Source: Methylobacterium sp. Leaf118 (lineage in GTDB: Bacteria > Pseudomonadota > Alphaproteobacteria > Rhizobiales > Beijerinckiaceae). From it: DNA of 64,000 nt. The translations under genes were made by a program, and so were the position numbers. Positions 27,018 through 35,441 of the stretch are shown here, in pieces; position 1 is the stretch's first letter, and each line of letters starts with the position of its first letter. The stretch spans positions 124,001 through 188,000 of the forward strand of contig NZ_CAKLBV010000001.1 of NCBI RefSeq assembly GCF_920984675.1. The letters are read 5' to 3'. Under the pieces are notes generated by a model, which saw only the letters and a list, made by a program, of their open reading frames with translations, did no database searches and had not been told where the DNA came from.

Positions 27018-27578
27018 ATGGTGCGATCCCGGATCGACCCGGTCGGAGAGGGGTACGCCGCTCTGCGCGATCTTGTCGAACAATGTCTGCGGGAGAGTTG
27101 GGGCCAACTCTACGGGTACGCACTCAGTCTGTGCGGCGAGCCGGACACCGCGCGCGACCTGATCCAGGCCAGTGCGGTCAAGGCGCTGGGGACGGCCTCG
27201 CCCCCGCGGGAGCGGCGCGCCGTCCGGGCGTGGCTCTTCCGCGTGATGCGAAACGACTGGATCGATCGCACGAGGCGGTCCGCCGTACGGCGGGCGGAGG
27301 CCGGACCGATCGAGCCGGCACTCGGCGTCTGGGCCTACGAGGATGCGCGGATCGCCGAGATCACCGTGCGGCAGGGCCTCGCCCGCCTCGAGGCCGGGCA
27401 CCGTGAGATCATCGAACTGGTCGATTTGGCCGGCTTTCGCTACGCGGAGGCGGCCGAGGTCCTGAACCTCCCGGTCGGGACCGTCATGAGCCGCCTCTCC
27501 CGGGCCCGCCTCGCCCTGCTGGACGCAATCGAGGGAAGCCAGGTGACGCCCCTGGAGCGGCGTCGCGGGATGCGATGA
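27018..27578 (+). CDS. ECF-family RNA polymerase sigma factor
   Basis: A 186-residue ECF sigma. Start ATG 27018 (MVRSRIDPVGEGYAAL). Region 2 lies around LYGYALSLCGEPDTARDLIQ...AWLFRVMRNDWIDRTRR; region 4 around LARLEAGHREIIELVDLAGF and EAAEVLNLPVGTVMSRLSRA. Its stop overlaps the anti-sigma gene start, a standard ECF/anti-sigma pair. A putative ECF promoter precedes sorA-like at 28395. In Sinorhizobium, ECF factors next to sulfite dehydrogenase genes respond to sulfite, and the same role is likely here; that part is recollection and inference. Confidence 0.87.
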   Translation: MVRSRIDPVGEGYAALRDLVEQCLRESWGQLYGYALSLCGEPDTARDLIQASAVKALGTASPPRERRAVRAWLFRVMRNDWIDRTRRSAVRRAEAGPIEPALGVWAYEDARIAEITVRQGLARLEAGHREIIELVDLAGFRYAEAAEVLNLPVGTVMSRLSRARLALLDAIEGSQVTPLERRRGMR

Positions 27579-28357
27579 TGGTGGGCTGGGACGAGATCAA
27601 CGCCTACGTGGACGGCGAACTGGATGCCGATGACATCGCGCGGATGGCCGCGGCGATCGCGGGCGACGCGTCGCTGGCCGCCCGCGTCGCGACCATCGCC
27701 CGGTTGAAAGCCGCGACGGTCGCGACCGCCCGCCCACGCGAAGTGCCACCGCATCCGGTGGGGAAGGCCCCCACGGAACGACGGTGGCGGCCCTCGTGGA
27801 AGAGGCTCGCGCTGGCGGCGTCCCTCGCTCTCCTCATCCTCGCCGGAGGCGTGGCGCGGCTCGGCCAGAGCGCGGCCGTCGATCCGATCGCCGCCGCCGC
27901 TATCGAGCAGGTCTGGCTGTCGGGGACGGCCAGCGAGGGCCGGGCTGTGCTGGAGGTCGCCGCAGCGGGTCGAACCCACCTTTTCCCGGACCTTTCGGCG
28001 GCCGATCTGCATCTCCACTATGTCTCGTTCGGTCCGGCTGGGCAGGCCGGCGGCGCCTTTGCCGGGTATGTCGGGCCGAACGGTTGCCGGCTCGGCCTCT
28101 GGTGGGGGCCCGGCCAGGGTGAGACGTATCCGCCGACGCCGCGCGACGTCGGGTCCGTCAGGATCCGTGCCTGGTCGGACGGGCCCCGCACCTTCGCGCT
28201 GATGAGTCGGAGCATGGGGGGCGAGCGGCTCGACCACGTGACCGCCCTCGTGACCGCCCTCGTGGCCGACCTCACCCGTCGCACTCGCCCGGACGACGAA
28301 CGCGCGCGCAGCCCGCTCTACGCTGCGGCCCGGGCGCGGATCCCCTGCCTCGGCTGA
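27575..28357 (+). CDS. membrane anti-sigma factor
   Basis: A 260-residue protein starting WDEINAYVDGELDADD (after MMVG), the zinc-less anti-sigma domain pattern seen in alphaproteobacterial ECF pairs. One membrane helix lies near LALAASLALLILAGGVARLG (about 88-107), and the periplasmic part follows. It would hold the ECF factor inactive until a periplasmic signal arrives, plausibly sulfite produced by sulfonate breakdown. It overlaps the sigma gene by four bases. Confidence 0.78.
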   Translation: MMVGWDEINAYVDGELDADDIARMAAAIAGDASLAARVATIARLKAATVATARPREVPPHPVGKAPTERRWRPSWKRLALAASLALLILAGGVARLGQSAAVDPIAAAAIEQVWLSGTASEGRAVLEVAAAGRTHLFPDLSAADLHLHYVSFGPAGQAGGAFAGYVGPNGCRLGLWWGPGQGETYPPTPRDVGSVRIRAWSDGPRTFALMSRSMGGERLDHVTALVTALVADLTRRTRPDDERARSPLYAAARARIPCLG

Positions 28358-28394
28358 GGTCGGGCCCGCGACCTGTCCGCGTGACGCGTCACGC

Positions 28395-28423
28395 GGGAAT
28401 AAATCCGCCACCCGCTGCGTCTT
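28395..28423 (+). promoter_or_regulatory. putative ECF sigma-dependent promoter of sorAB
   Basis: GGAATA (28396-28401), 16 bases, CGTCTT (28418-28423), similar to ECF promoters of the alphaproteobacterial GGGAATAA...CGTC type. It lies 87 bases before the sorA-like start and behind a palindrome GTGACGCGTCAC (28381-28392). It would put the sulfite dehydrogenase under the ECF pair just upstream. Confidence 0.5.
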
Positions 28424-28510
28424 TTCGGGTCCCAGGGGCTTGGCCCGCTGGGATGGCACGAGGCGGAGGGGACACTCCGCTCGGTTGCCGCGGATCCGAG
28501 GGAGGACGCC

Positions 28511-29803
28511 ATGACCTTGAAGAGCGACGACGCAACCGCGATTCCGCGGCGCCCGACCGGCCTCGACCGGCGCGGCTTTCTTGCCAGGGCTGGACTGGCC
28601 GGCGCCGCGCTCGGTGCCGGCGGTGCCATGACGCCCGGCACCGTCCAGGCGCAGGAGACCAAGCCAGCCGAGGCCTCGAAGCCGGGCGGCACGGCCGAGC
28701 CCGCCGCATTCGCCTACGAGGGCAAGGATGCCGGGCTGACGGGGCTCGGCGATCGGCCCCTGGTGGCCGAGACGCCGGCGCATCTCCTCGACGACGACAC
28801 CACGCCGATCACGAAATTCTTCATCCGCTGCAACGGACAGGTGCCGGAGCCCGCCGCCGATCGGGAGACCTGGTCCCTCACGATCGACGGCGAGGTCGAG
28901 GCGCCGCTGGTCCTCTCGCTGAAGGAGCTGAAGGACCGCTTCAAACCCGTGACCTACCGCATGGTGCTGGAGTGTGGCGGCAACGGCCGGTCCTCTTTTC
29001 AGCCGCCGGCACGGGGCAACCAGTGGACGAATGGCGGCGCCGGTTGTGCCGAATGGACCGGCATCCCGCTGAACGCGGTACTCCAGGCGGCCAAGGTGAA
29101 GCCGTCGGCCCGGTACACCGCCCATCACGGCGCGGATCCTCATCTCTCGGGCGATGCCAAGAAGGACAGCCTGTCGCGCGGGATGCCAGTGGCGAAGGCC
29201 ATGGACGCGCACAACCTGCTGGTCTTCGCGATGAACGGCGAACCGCTGCCGACCATCCATGGCGGCCCCCTGCGGCTGGTCGTGCCCGGATGGCCGGGCT
29301 CCCTGTCCCACAAATGGCTGACGCGGATCACCCTGCGCGACCGGGAACATGACGGCCAGGGGATGACCGGGCACTCGTATCGCTTGCCCGAGCGCCCCCT
29401 GGTGCCCGGATCGAAAGGCGACGGCGTTCCCTTCCGCATCCTCGAATCGATGCCGGTGCGGGCGGTGACCACGTCGCCGGCGAACGGAACGCGGCTGCCG
29501 GCGGGGGCGCGCGATCTCGACCTGCGCGGCGCCGCCTGGGGCGGCGAGGTGCCAATTGCCCGCGTCGAGGTCAGCATCGATGGCGGCCAGACCTGGACCG
29601 AAGCGGCGCTCGCACCGCTGAAGAACCGCTACGACTGGCACCGATGGACGGCGCGGCTCACGCTCCCGTCGGACGGCTATTACGAGATCTTCGCACGCGC
29701 GACCGATGTCAGCGGCCGGACGCAGCCGACCCTGGCGACCAACTGGAACCCGCAGGGCTATGGCGGCAACGCCCAGCACCGCATCGCGATTCTGGTGGGG
29801 TGA
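28511..29803 (+). CDS. sorA: SorA-type periplasmic molybdenum sulfite dehydrogenase
   Basis: A 430-residue sulfite oxidase-family protein with a Tat signal (RRGFLARAGLAGAALGAGGA). The Mo-pterin domain contains VLECGGNGRSSFQPP, in which Cys155 is the expected molybdenum ligand, and GAGCAEWTGIPL; the dimerisation domain contains VEVSIDGGQTWTEA and YDWHRWTARLTLPSDGYYEI. It should oxidise periplasmic sulfite to sulfate and pass electrons to the cytochrome c encoded four bases downstream. SoxC is the other member of this family, but the single-heme partner and the lack of other sox genes favour SorA. Confidence 0.85.
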   Translation: MTLKSDDATAIPRRPTGLDRRGFLARAGLAGAALGAGGAMTPGTVQAQETKPAEASKPGGTAEPAAFAYEGKDAGLTGLGDRPLVAETPAHLLDDDTTPITKFFIRCNGQVPEPAADRETWSLTIDGEVEAPLVLSLKELKDRFKPVTYRMVLECGGNGRSSFQPPARGNQWTNGGAGCAEWTGIPLNAVLQAAKVKPSARYTAHHGADPHLSGDAKKDSLSRGMPVAKAMDAHNLLVFAMNGEPLPTIHGGPLRLVVPGWPGSLSHKWLTRITLRDREHDGQGMTGHSYRLPERPLVPGSKGDGVPFRILESMPVRAVTTSPANGTRLPAGARDLDLRGAAWGGEVPIARVEVSIDGGQTWTEAALAPLKNRYDWHRWTARLTLPSDGYYEIFARATDVSGRTQPTLATNWNPQGYGGNAQHRIAILVG

Positions 29804-29807
29804 GGCG

Positions 29808-30158
29808 ATGTCGATCCGCACCCTGCTCGCCGCGACCATGCTCCTTCTCGGCGCGGCCGCGATCCCGACTCAGCACGCGGCGGCGCGGGAGGAGAGCGCG
29901 GAGGCGTTCCCCGCCGGGCCCGGTCGTGACGAGACCTTCGGCACCTGCTCGGCCTGCCACGCCTACCGCCTCGTCGCGGCGCAAGGGTTGAGCCGGGACC
30001 GTTGGGACGAGACCATGACGCTCATGACCGAGAAGCACGGCATGCCGAAGCTCGAGGGCGACGAGCGTCGGGTCATCCTCGACTACCTCGCCACCGCCCA
30101 TCCACCGAAGCGGGCGGTCGGGACGGGCGGATTCCAGGTGCCGTTCGCGCCGCAATAG
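29808..30158 (+). CDS. sorB: SorB-type cytochrome c subunit
   Basis: A 116-residue secreted monoheme cytochrome c. Signal peptide MSIRTLLAATMLLLGAAAIP; heme motif CSACH at 47-51; a candidate axial Met lies in KHGMPKLEGDE. Start ATG 29808 follows the sorA-like stop by four bases, with GGGGTGAGG overlapping as SD. It should accept electrons from the Mo enzyme and feed the respiratory chain. A short GC hairpin (30166-30181, arms GCGACCG/CGGTCGC) follows. Confidence 0.8.
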   Translation: MSIRTLLAATMLLLGAAAIPTQHAAAREESAEAFPAGPGRDETFGTCSACHAYRLVAAQGLSRDRWDETMTLMTEKHGMPKLEGDERRVILDYLATAHPPKRAVGTGGFQVPFAPQ

Positions 30159-30901
30159 GCAACGCGCGACCGCCCGGTCGCACGAGCCACGACACGCGCC
30201 GGCGCGGGAACGAGGTTTCGCTCTGCGCGCCGGCGCGTCGATCCCGTGACCTGGGCCCCCCCGTTTGCCCTCGTTCCTCACCAGGGTCCGTTCTGGTTCT
30301 GGTCCTGTTTGGACCGGGTTGCAAACGCGTCCGGGGTGAGCCCGCCGAAGCTCGTGTGAGGGCAGCGGGTAGCGTCGTCGAACCGCCATGCCTCGATGAT
30401 GGGCCGCACCGCCGGCAGGCTCCCGTGTCAGGGCTCATCAAGACACTTGTCGCGCGGGTGCCCGATCCGTCACTGTTTCCCGAGGTTTTCGATCGTGACC
30501 AGTTTTTACATCAGATTCGACATCGAATTCTGACGGTAAAAAATGGGGAAAGTCTCGGGGTGTGATCGTGCCGTCGTCCTGGCTGGAGGAGTAGCCGCCG
30601 CCGCCGGGCATCCCCGTATCGTCGCGCCTTCCCCTGTCGACGGCTACCGCCGCGTCGATGACGCCCCGGTTCGAGACGACTGGATCGCCCGCGGCCGGGC
30701 GCGCGAAAATTCGGAAAGATTTCTGGCCGCAGCACGCGTGCGTGCGCATTGGAAGCATCATCCTGCTTGTATCGACCCTTGATGTCGAACTCGCATCCAA
30801 ATTATCGAGCGTACATGAAGAATTGCAAAAACGAATTTTTGAGTATGATTGCAGTTGCAGTGTGTCGCAAGCCTTTCGGAACAGGCTTCAAGCCATCAAA
30901 A
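30159..30901. other. intergenic region before the integrated element
   Basis: No credible gene. The several short open frames show no protein-like composition. The stretch 30770-30900 is AT-richer than its surroundings. Chromosomal sequence presumably continues up to the tRNA fragment at 30937. Confidence 0.4.
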
Positions 30902-30928
30902 ACCCGCCAAGTCATTGACCGGGCGGGT
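30902..30928 (-). terminator. intrinsic terminator behind the tRNA fragment
   Basis: On the minus strand the stem ACCCGCC / GGCGGGT (with a 13-base loop) is followed by TTTTTGATGG. It lies 8 bases behind the CCA end of the tRNA-Met fragment, as expected for the original tRNA transcript. Confidence 0.65.
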
Positions 30929-30936
30929 GAAAAAAT

Positions 30937-30983
30937 TGGTAGCGAGGGACGGATTTGAACCGCCGACACAAGGATTATGATTC
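30937..30983 (-). tRNA. 3' fragment of tRNA-Met(CAT), probable attL
   Basis: Reading the minus strand, the sequence begins at GGAATCATAATCC (anticodon loop ATCATAA, anticodon CAT), continues through a good T-arm (GGCGG, loop TTCAAAT, CCGTC) and ends CCTCGCTACCA. The expected 5' acceptor strand AGCGAGG and a normal D-arm are missing upstream, and the outer two pairs of the anticodon stem fail. This is the pattern left where an element has integrated into the 3' half of a tRNA gene: a 3' copy at one end, the intact gene at the other. The intact copy should lie at higher coordinates and is not in this window. Confidence 0.6.
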
Positions 30984-31150
30984 CAAGTGTCTAGGCACTC
31001 CGCCCCCGTTTTCAGGCCCTGACGACCCCGCCATAACCCCCTGATGGCGCTGCCGGTCTTCACCATGACACCGTTTCCCCTCTTGCGACCAGGCCGAACC
31101 CCGCCCCAGAGTCCCCGCCCCAGTTCCGCCCCTGTTCGTCGGAGTAGCCC

Positions 31151-32671
31151 GTGGCCGTCACCCTCACCCAGCAATCCGTCGACAAGCACGTGGCGAAGGC
31201 GAAGGCGGGCGTGACCCCCTACGACGTCATCGACAAGGGGGCGCCCGGCCTCATCCTCCGCATCAAGCCGCGGGGCCCAAGCTGGGGCCTCAAGTTCGAG
31301 AGGGGCGACCGGACGATGCGGTTGAAGATCGGCGTGCCGGGGATCCTCGATCTGGAGCAGGCCCGGAGCATCGCCGGGGCGGCGCGCAAGGCCCTCAACT
31401 CGCCCCATGCCGAGCTCGGTGAGGAGTGGCTCCGTGACCAGTACGTCGGTCTCGGCATGGCGCATGCCCGGCCGCAGCGCGACCCCGCCCTGGTCGCGGC
31501 GTTCGAGGCCGAGATCCCGCACCTGTTGAACTGGCGCTGGGAGGAGGCGCGGGAATCGTACCTCGCGGAGGTGAAGCGCATCCGCCGCCACGACACCTGG
31601 AACGACTACCGGGTGATGCTCGGGCAACCCGAGCTCGCGGTCCTCGCCAATCGCCAGGTCCGCGGCATCACCCGGTCGGAGCTCGCGGTCATCGTCGACA
31701 AGATCCACGCGAGCGGTCGGGAGCGGCATGCCGAGCACCTGGCCAGCGTCCTGCGCCCCTTCTGGGGGTACATGGCCGAGGACCGGCGGCAGCACCTCTC
31801 CGGCGTCACGACGACGATGGCGGGCCTGAAGGCGCCCGAGCGCTCGACCGAGGCCAAGGTCCGCTCGAACGGAAAGGAGCCGGGGACCTACATCGCGACG
31901 CCGGCCGAGGTCGGGACCGCGGTCGCGGTCGCGCGATCCGGCATCCTCGACCGCTCGGTCTCGATGTCGCTGGAGCTCCTCATCGCGACCGGCCAGCGCC
32001 GTCGTCCCGTCGCCGGCGCCCTGACCGTCGATTTCGTCGACTGGATCGAGATGCCGGGCTGGGGCGTGTGGTCGATGGGCCCGAGCCACCGCAAGACCGC
32101 GGCGAAGCGCCAGGACAAGCACCGGCACGTCGTTCCGCTTCCGCCGGCGCTGTGGGCCCGCATCCAGGAGCAGCTACGCCGGACCGGCGGCTCGCCGTAC
32201 CTGTTCCCCCAGATCCGCCCGAAGAAGGCGGGCGGCGATGCGTTCGGCCACATGTCCGACGCCGCCATCAACCACAGGCTCATCGACCTGGGGATCAAGG
32301 CGTCCCCGCACGACCTGCGGCGTTGCCTGTCAACGACCCTGCAGCACGAGTTCCGGGTGTCCCGCGACACGGTGAAACTCGTGCTCGATCACAACGAGGG
32401 CATCAGGAGCGACGACGTCTTGGAGCGGCACTACACGGCTGACGACCGCCTCGACCAGAAGGCGCCCGTGATGGAGCAGTGGTGCGCCTGGGTCGACGAG
32501 CAGGTCGCGGCGACGGTGCTCCCGGACCTGTCGACGCTCCGGGCGGACATCACGCGCCGGCGCCGCGAGAACGAGGCCGCCGGCAAGGCCAAAACGGCTG
32601 CGCTGAAGGCTGCGAAGGAAGCCGAGGAGAAGGCCAAGGCCGCCGCCGAACGCGAGGCAAAAGCGGCCTGA
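31151..32671 (+). CDS. tyrosine-type integrase
   Basis: A 506-residue site-specific recombinase, 168 bases inside the tRNA fragment and pointing inward. N-terminal arm-binding domain (about 1-80, GAPGLILRIKPRGPSWGLKF), core-binding domain, then the catalytic domain with first Arg in ATGQRRRPVAGAL, HRHVVPLP, the HDLRR box, LVLDHNEG and the Tyr in LERHYTADD. It has an Ala/Lys/Glu-rich C-terminal coiled coil (about 470-506), unusual but seen in long phage integrases. It should act at tRNA-Met. Confidence 0.88.
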   Translation: MAVTLTQQSVDKHVAKAKAGVTPYDVIDKGAPGLILRIKPRGPSWGLKFERGDRTMRLKIGVPGILDLEQARSIAGAARKALNSPHAELGEEWLRDQYVGLGMAHARPQRDPALVAAFEAEIPHLLNWRWEEARESYLAEVKRIRRHDTWNDYRVMLGQPELAVLANRQVRGITRSELAVIVDKIHASGRERHAEHLASVLRPFWGYMAEDRRQHLSGVTTTMAGLKAPERSTEAKVRSNGKEPGTYIATPAEVGTAVAVARSGILDRSVSMSLELLIATGQRRRPVAGALTVDFVDWIEMPGWGVWSMGPSHRKTAAKRQDKHRHVVPLPPALWARIQEQLRRTGGSPYLFPQIRPKKAGGDAFGHMSDAAINHRLIDLGIKASPHDLRRCLSTTLQHEFRVSRDTVKLVLDHNEGIRSDDVLERHYTADDRLDQKAPVMEQWCAWVDEQVAATVLPDLSTLRADITRRRRENEAAGKAKTAALKAAKEAEEKAKAAAEREAKAA

Positions 32672-32752
32672 TGCGTCGTATTTGATCGATTGGATTCAAT
32701 CAAAGGCGACGGGTCGGCCTGCATGGTGTCCCCATCACCGGAGGACACCATC

Positions 32753-33106
32753 ATGAAGCGCTATACCCCTGAGAGCCCCGAGCTCATCTCGTACCTCGCC
32801 GAGATGATCGAGCCGGCCAAGGCGAACATCGGCATGATCGCCCAGGAGCCCATCCCGGCCGACGCGCTGAACATCCTCATGGCCAACGGGGACGTCGTGT
32901 ACGGCTACTGGCCCGAACCGGACCCGACCAAGCACAACATCGGCGGCTACGGCGTGGCCGTCCTGAAGGGTCAGGCGATCCTCGACAAGCGCAGGGAGCC
33001 CGGCGAGGAAATCGATCTCGTGAGCGTCCCGGTCATGTTCCGCGAGAAGGCCGAGGCGCATGCGGCATGGCAGGTGTTCGGCGAAGGCCGAACCCTCCAC
33101 TCATAG
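32753..33106 (+). CDS. hypothetical protein, 117 aa
   Basis: Start ATG 32753 (MKRYTPESPELISYL) behind GGAGGACACC; the codons upstream to 32690 are probably untranslated. Soluble, acidic, no recognised domain. The segment GDVVYGYWPEPDPTKHNIGG looks like a conserved small-phage-protein core. It follows the integrase on the same strand and is closed by a hairpin at 33162-33181. Confidence 0.6.
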   Translation: MKRYTPESPELISYLAEMIEPAKANIGMIAQEPIPADALNILMANGDVVYGYWPEPDPTKHNIGGYGVAVLKGQAILDKRREPGEEIDLVSVPVMFREKAEAHAAWQVFGEGRTLHS

Positions 33107-33161
33107 GCCGAGGCAACCGGCGTCCGCTCGCAGAGCAAGACGTCCTCGCCCTTGCAGGGCC

Positions 33162-33181
33162 GCCCACAGCATAAGGTGGGC
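33162..33181. terminator. hairpin between convergent genes
   Basis: Arms GCCCAC (33162-33167) and GTGGGC (33176-33181), loop of eight bases, between the 117-residue gene and the convergent gene ending at 33194. No U-run. Confidence 0.3.
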
Positions 33182-33193
33182 CGCCTCCGTGCG

Positions 33194-33364
33194 CTAGCCT
33201 GCCCGCCACATCTCCGCCGGCGTCGGGAATCGCACCTTCACCGCCGGGTCCGCTATGGCCTCGACGATGGCGCGCTGGTAGCCGGACAGGCGCACCGAGG
33301 CGCCCGGCGGGGACAGCGCCACGTTCTCCGAGATCCAGTCGGCGACGTCGGATGACTTGGTCAT
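33194..33364 (-). CDS. short protein resembling a terminase large-subunit N-terminus
   Basis: A 56-residue frame started at ATG 33364 (MTKSSDVADWISENV). The pattern W.SEN..L..G......YQR.I.EAIADP..V is like the first 50 residues of GpA-type terminase large subunits, where the ATPase domain follows; here the frame stops. It may be a remnant of a terminase gene cut by deletion, or an unrelated small protein. It overlaps the upstream gene by four bases, so it is still part of the operon. Confidence 0.4.
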   Translation of the reverse strand: MTKSSDVADWISENVALSPPGASVRLSGYQRAIVEAIADPAVKVRFPTPAEMWRAG

Positions 33365-33771
33365 GCCTTGCCTCCATCGATCTTGATCAGCGGCGAGACG
33401 GCCTCGTCCGACCACGGCAGGACCGTCACGGGCCGGATGAGCTCGTGCCGAAGTCCATCCCGTATCCACTCCAGGGTGCGCTCGGCCTCCTCAAGCGGGT
33501 AGTCGACGGGCGCCTCCTCGCCATCGGCGTCGACCCGGAATGGCTCGTAGGCGACCCGGGCCTTGGCCTTCGAGGCGAGGCACACGCCCTGGCCTTGTGC
33601 GCCCATGTCGTCGAGGCACTGCCACATGGCATCAGCCAGGGCATCGATCTCGGACCGGCGCATGATCACGAACCCGAGTTCAGCGAGCTCATGGACGAGG
33701 ACCTCCGGCTTGTCGCCACAGATGGACGTCCATCCCTCGATCTTGGCCAGCGCGGCCGCATCGGTCGTCAT
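33361..33771 (-). CDS. hypothetical protein, 136 aa
   Basis: Start ATG 33771 (MTTDAAALAKIEGWT), overlapping the neighbour upstream by four bases. Acidic soluble protein with LVHELAELGFVIMRRSEID and a Glu/Asp-rich second half. No family recognised. One of a chain of seven overlapping genes (33194-35664) read leftward, typical of phage accessory operons. Confidence 0.55.
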   Translation of the reverse strand: MTTDAAALAKIEGWTSICGDKPEVLVHELAELGFVIMRRSEIDALADAMWQCLDDMGAQGQGVCLASKAKARVAYEPFRVDADGEEAPVDYPLEEAERTLEWIRDGLRHELIRPVTVLPWSDEAVSPLIKIDGGKA

Positions 33772-34040
33772 GCCCCACTCTCCTCGATCAGCAGGATGGC
33801 GGAGATCTCCTCCACCACGCGCCATGGCCACAACTCGCCGGCGATCTCGTCCAGCCTATCGACGGCGGCCGCAGCGCGCCCGGCCGGGAGCACCCGCTCG
33901 ATCAGGCGCACGTCAGCCTCGCTGAGGTCGACGTCGTTCCCGGTCGCGAACACGAACTTGATGCCGTGGCTCTCCGAGACCTCGACGACCTGCGGCTCGC
34001 GTCTCTCGACCGAGGCCCACCAGAACCCACACTCGGTCAT
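33768..34040 (-). CDS. hypothetical protein, 90 aa
   Basis: MTECGFWWASVERRE...; overlaps both neighbours by four bases. It contains EADVRLIERVLPAGRAAAAV. No family recognised. Codon use and coupling support it as a real gene. Confidence 0.5.
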   Translation of the reverse strand: MTECGFWWASVERREPQVVEVSESHGIKFVFATGNDVDLSEADVRLIERVLPAGRAAAAVDRLDEIAGELWPWRVVEEISAILLIEESGA

Positions 34041-34465
34041 GCCGCGTCCTCAGCCCAGATGCGCTCGTAGAGCTCTGCCTCGGCAAGCACGAGTTCGCCG
34101 GCGACCGTGCAGATCTTCTCCGGGAACCAATACCCCCAGTCGTTCGCCGCCTTGGCGCTTTGGACTGCCTCCTCCAGGGTGCACGCCTCCTCCTCGTGCG
34201 GGGCGTGATGCATCCAGCCATGGATGACGAACAGCTTGGGGCGCGCTTCCAGCCGGGCGAACTCGGCCTCCTTCGCCAAATGGGCCACCACCGCCTCGCT
34301 CAGGGTGGTCTCCGCGGCGCCGAGGTCGGTCCAGACCTGCAGGTTCGGCACCGCGATGCTGTCGCCCTTCTTGTCCTTCACGAACCCTTCGACGGGCGCC
34401 GCGCATGCCTTCATGCGGGCCTCGCGCCAAGCGACCGCGGCGGTTTCGAGCTTCGATGAGAACAT
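34037..34465 (-). CDS. hypothetical protein, 142 aa
   Basis: MFSSKLETAAVAWREARM...; soluble, with VTHLAKEAEFARLEARP-like helical middle and the His-rich patch IHGWMHHAPHEEE. The phrase 'WGYWFPEKICTVAGELVLAE' spans the C-terminal part. No family recognised. It overlaps the next gene by four bases and is separated from the upstream gene by 11 bases. Confidence 0.5.
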   Translation of the reverse strand: MFSSKLETAAVAWREARMKACAAPVEGFVKDKKGDSIAVPNLQVWTDLGAAETTLSEAVVAHLAKEAEFARLEARPKLFVIHGWMHHAPHEEEACTLEEAVQSAKAANDWGYWFPEKICTVAGELVLAEAELYERIWAEDAA

Positions 34466-34476
34466 GGTCGTCGCCC

Positions 34477-35127
34477 TCAGCCGTAGTACCGGGAGAAGTC
34501 GAGCTCGCGGCTCTTGAGCGCGGCCGCCGCGATTCGCGTGGCGTCCCGGTGCCCGTCGACGACCGCCTGCAGGGCCGTCTGGTGCAGCCAGTCTTCGACG
34601 ATGTGGTCGGCGCAGGACCAGTGGATGCTCCGCTGGTCGGCCAAGGCAGCCACGATGGCGTCGACCGCCTCGACGGAGAGCGCCGGGCGCTCCTCGACGT
34701 CGATCCAGCAGATGACGTGGCCGTACCGGTCCCAGTCGCGGACCCTCTCGTGCTGGACGGTGAACACCTCACCGCCCTCGTCCGAGATGCCGTGCAGCAG
34801 CATGATGTCCTCGTCTTCGCTGCTGCCGCTCCAGTAGAAGTACGCCCACACCGGACGGTCGGTCGGGATCCCCTTGTGCCCGCTCTGCCATCTCGGACGG
34901 TTGCGGGAAGCCTCCAGGGCCTTGATCGCGCACGCCCGGCATCGCCGGCACCGCTTGTCGCCACCGACGTGGACTTCCACACAGTCCTGGCAGGTGCCCA
35001 TGTACCCGCCCGGCGCCCACCCATGCCCACGCAGGTCCTCCGCGGAGTAGCCGTCGACGGGGTTGTCCCCTCGCAGCGTCAGGGGCGCCGCGTTGCGGAA
35101 GGTGCGCCCAGCCCAAGCCTCGGTCAT
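34477..35127 (-). CDS. hypothetical protein with zinc-ribbon-like cysteines, 216 aa
   Basis: MTEAWAGRTFRNAAPL... A cysteine cluster CQDCVEV...CRRCRAC at about 47-66 has the spacing of a zinc ribbon. The rest has no recognised domain; IVEDWLHQTALQAVVDGH is near the C-terminus. Overlaps the next upstream gene by four bases. A nucleic-acid or protein-binding accessory role is possible but unsupported. Confidence 0.5.
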   Translation of the reverse strand: MTEAWAGRTFRNAAPLTLRGDNPVDGYSAEDLRGHGWAPGGYMGTCQDCVEVHVGGDKRCRRCRACAIKALEASRNRPRWQSGHKGIPTDRPVWAYFYWSGSSEDEDIMLLHGISDEGGEVFTVQHERVRDWDRYGHVICWIDVEERPALSVEAVDAIVAALADQRSIHWSCADHIVEDWLHQTALQAVVDGHRDATRIAAAALKSRELDFSRYYG

Positions 35128-35441
35128 GCCGCCGTCCCTCCCAGCAACCGCCTGACCGTGATGGCCCTGCGCATGTGCTCGATCAGCTTCTCGCTCGCGT
35201 CCTCGGAGAACCGCTTCGGGTCGCAGCGCCAGGCGTTGAAGACGAGGTCCGCGTCGGACTTGGAGACTGGCTCCCGATTGAGCGTGTACTCGCCGCCCGC
35301 CGCCTCGATGCGGATCGCCTCCACGTCGGACCGATGACCGATGGCGCCGAGGGCATCGCGCGCCATGGGGCCGACGACGAACGCCTCCCAGGTCGCGCTT
35401 CCGATGATGATGCCGGACGTTGTGGTGTGCTTCTCAGCCAT
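35124..35441 (-). CDS. hypothetical protein, 105 aa
   Basis: Start ATG 35441 (MAEKHTTTSGIIIGS). Soluble protein with NREPVSKSDADLVFNAWRCD. No family recognised. The same frame is open far upstream (to 36209), but the upstream portion encodes an unrelated RNA-ligase-like segment and gives non-protein-like sequence in between. It overlaps the small coiled-coil gene by eight bases. Confidence 0.5.
   Translation of the reverse strand: MAEKHTTTSGIIIGSATWEAFVVGPMARDALGAIGHRSDVEAIRIEAAGGEYTLNREPVSKSDADLVFNAWRCDPKRFSEDASEKLIEHMRRAITVRRLLGGTAA

Noticed and set aside
27440..29839. Long minus-strand frame (799 codons) opposite the anti-sigma and sorA genes
   Set aside because: Antisense shadow without protein-like features.
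30937..31012. A complete tRNA-Met gene
   Set aside because: The 5' acceptor strand and D-arm do not match the 3' half and the anticodon stem has two mismatches, so only a 3' fragment is present.
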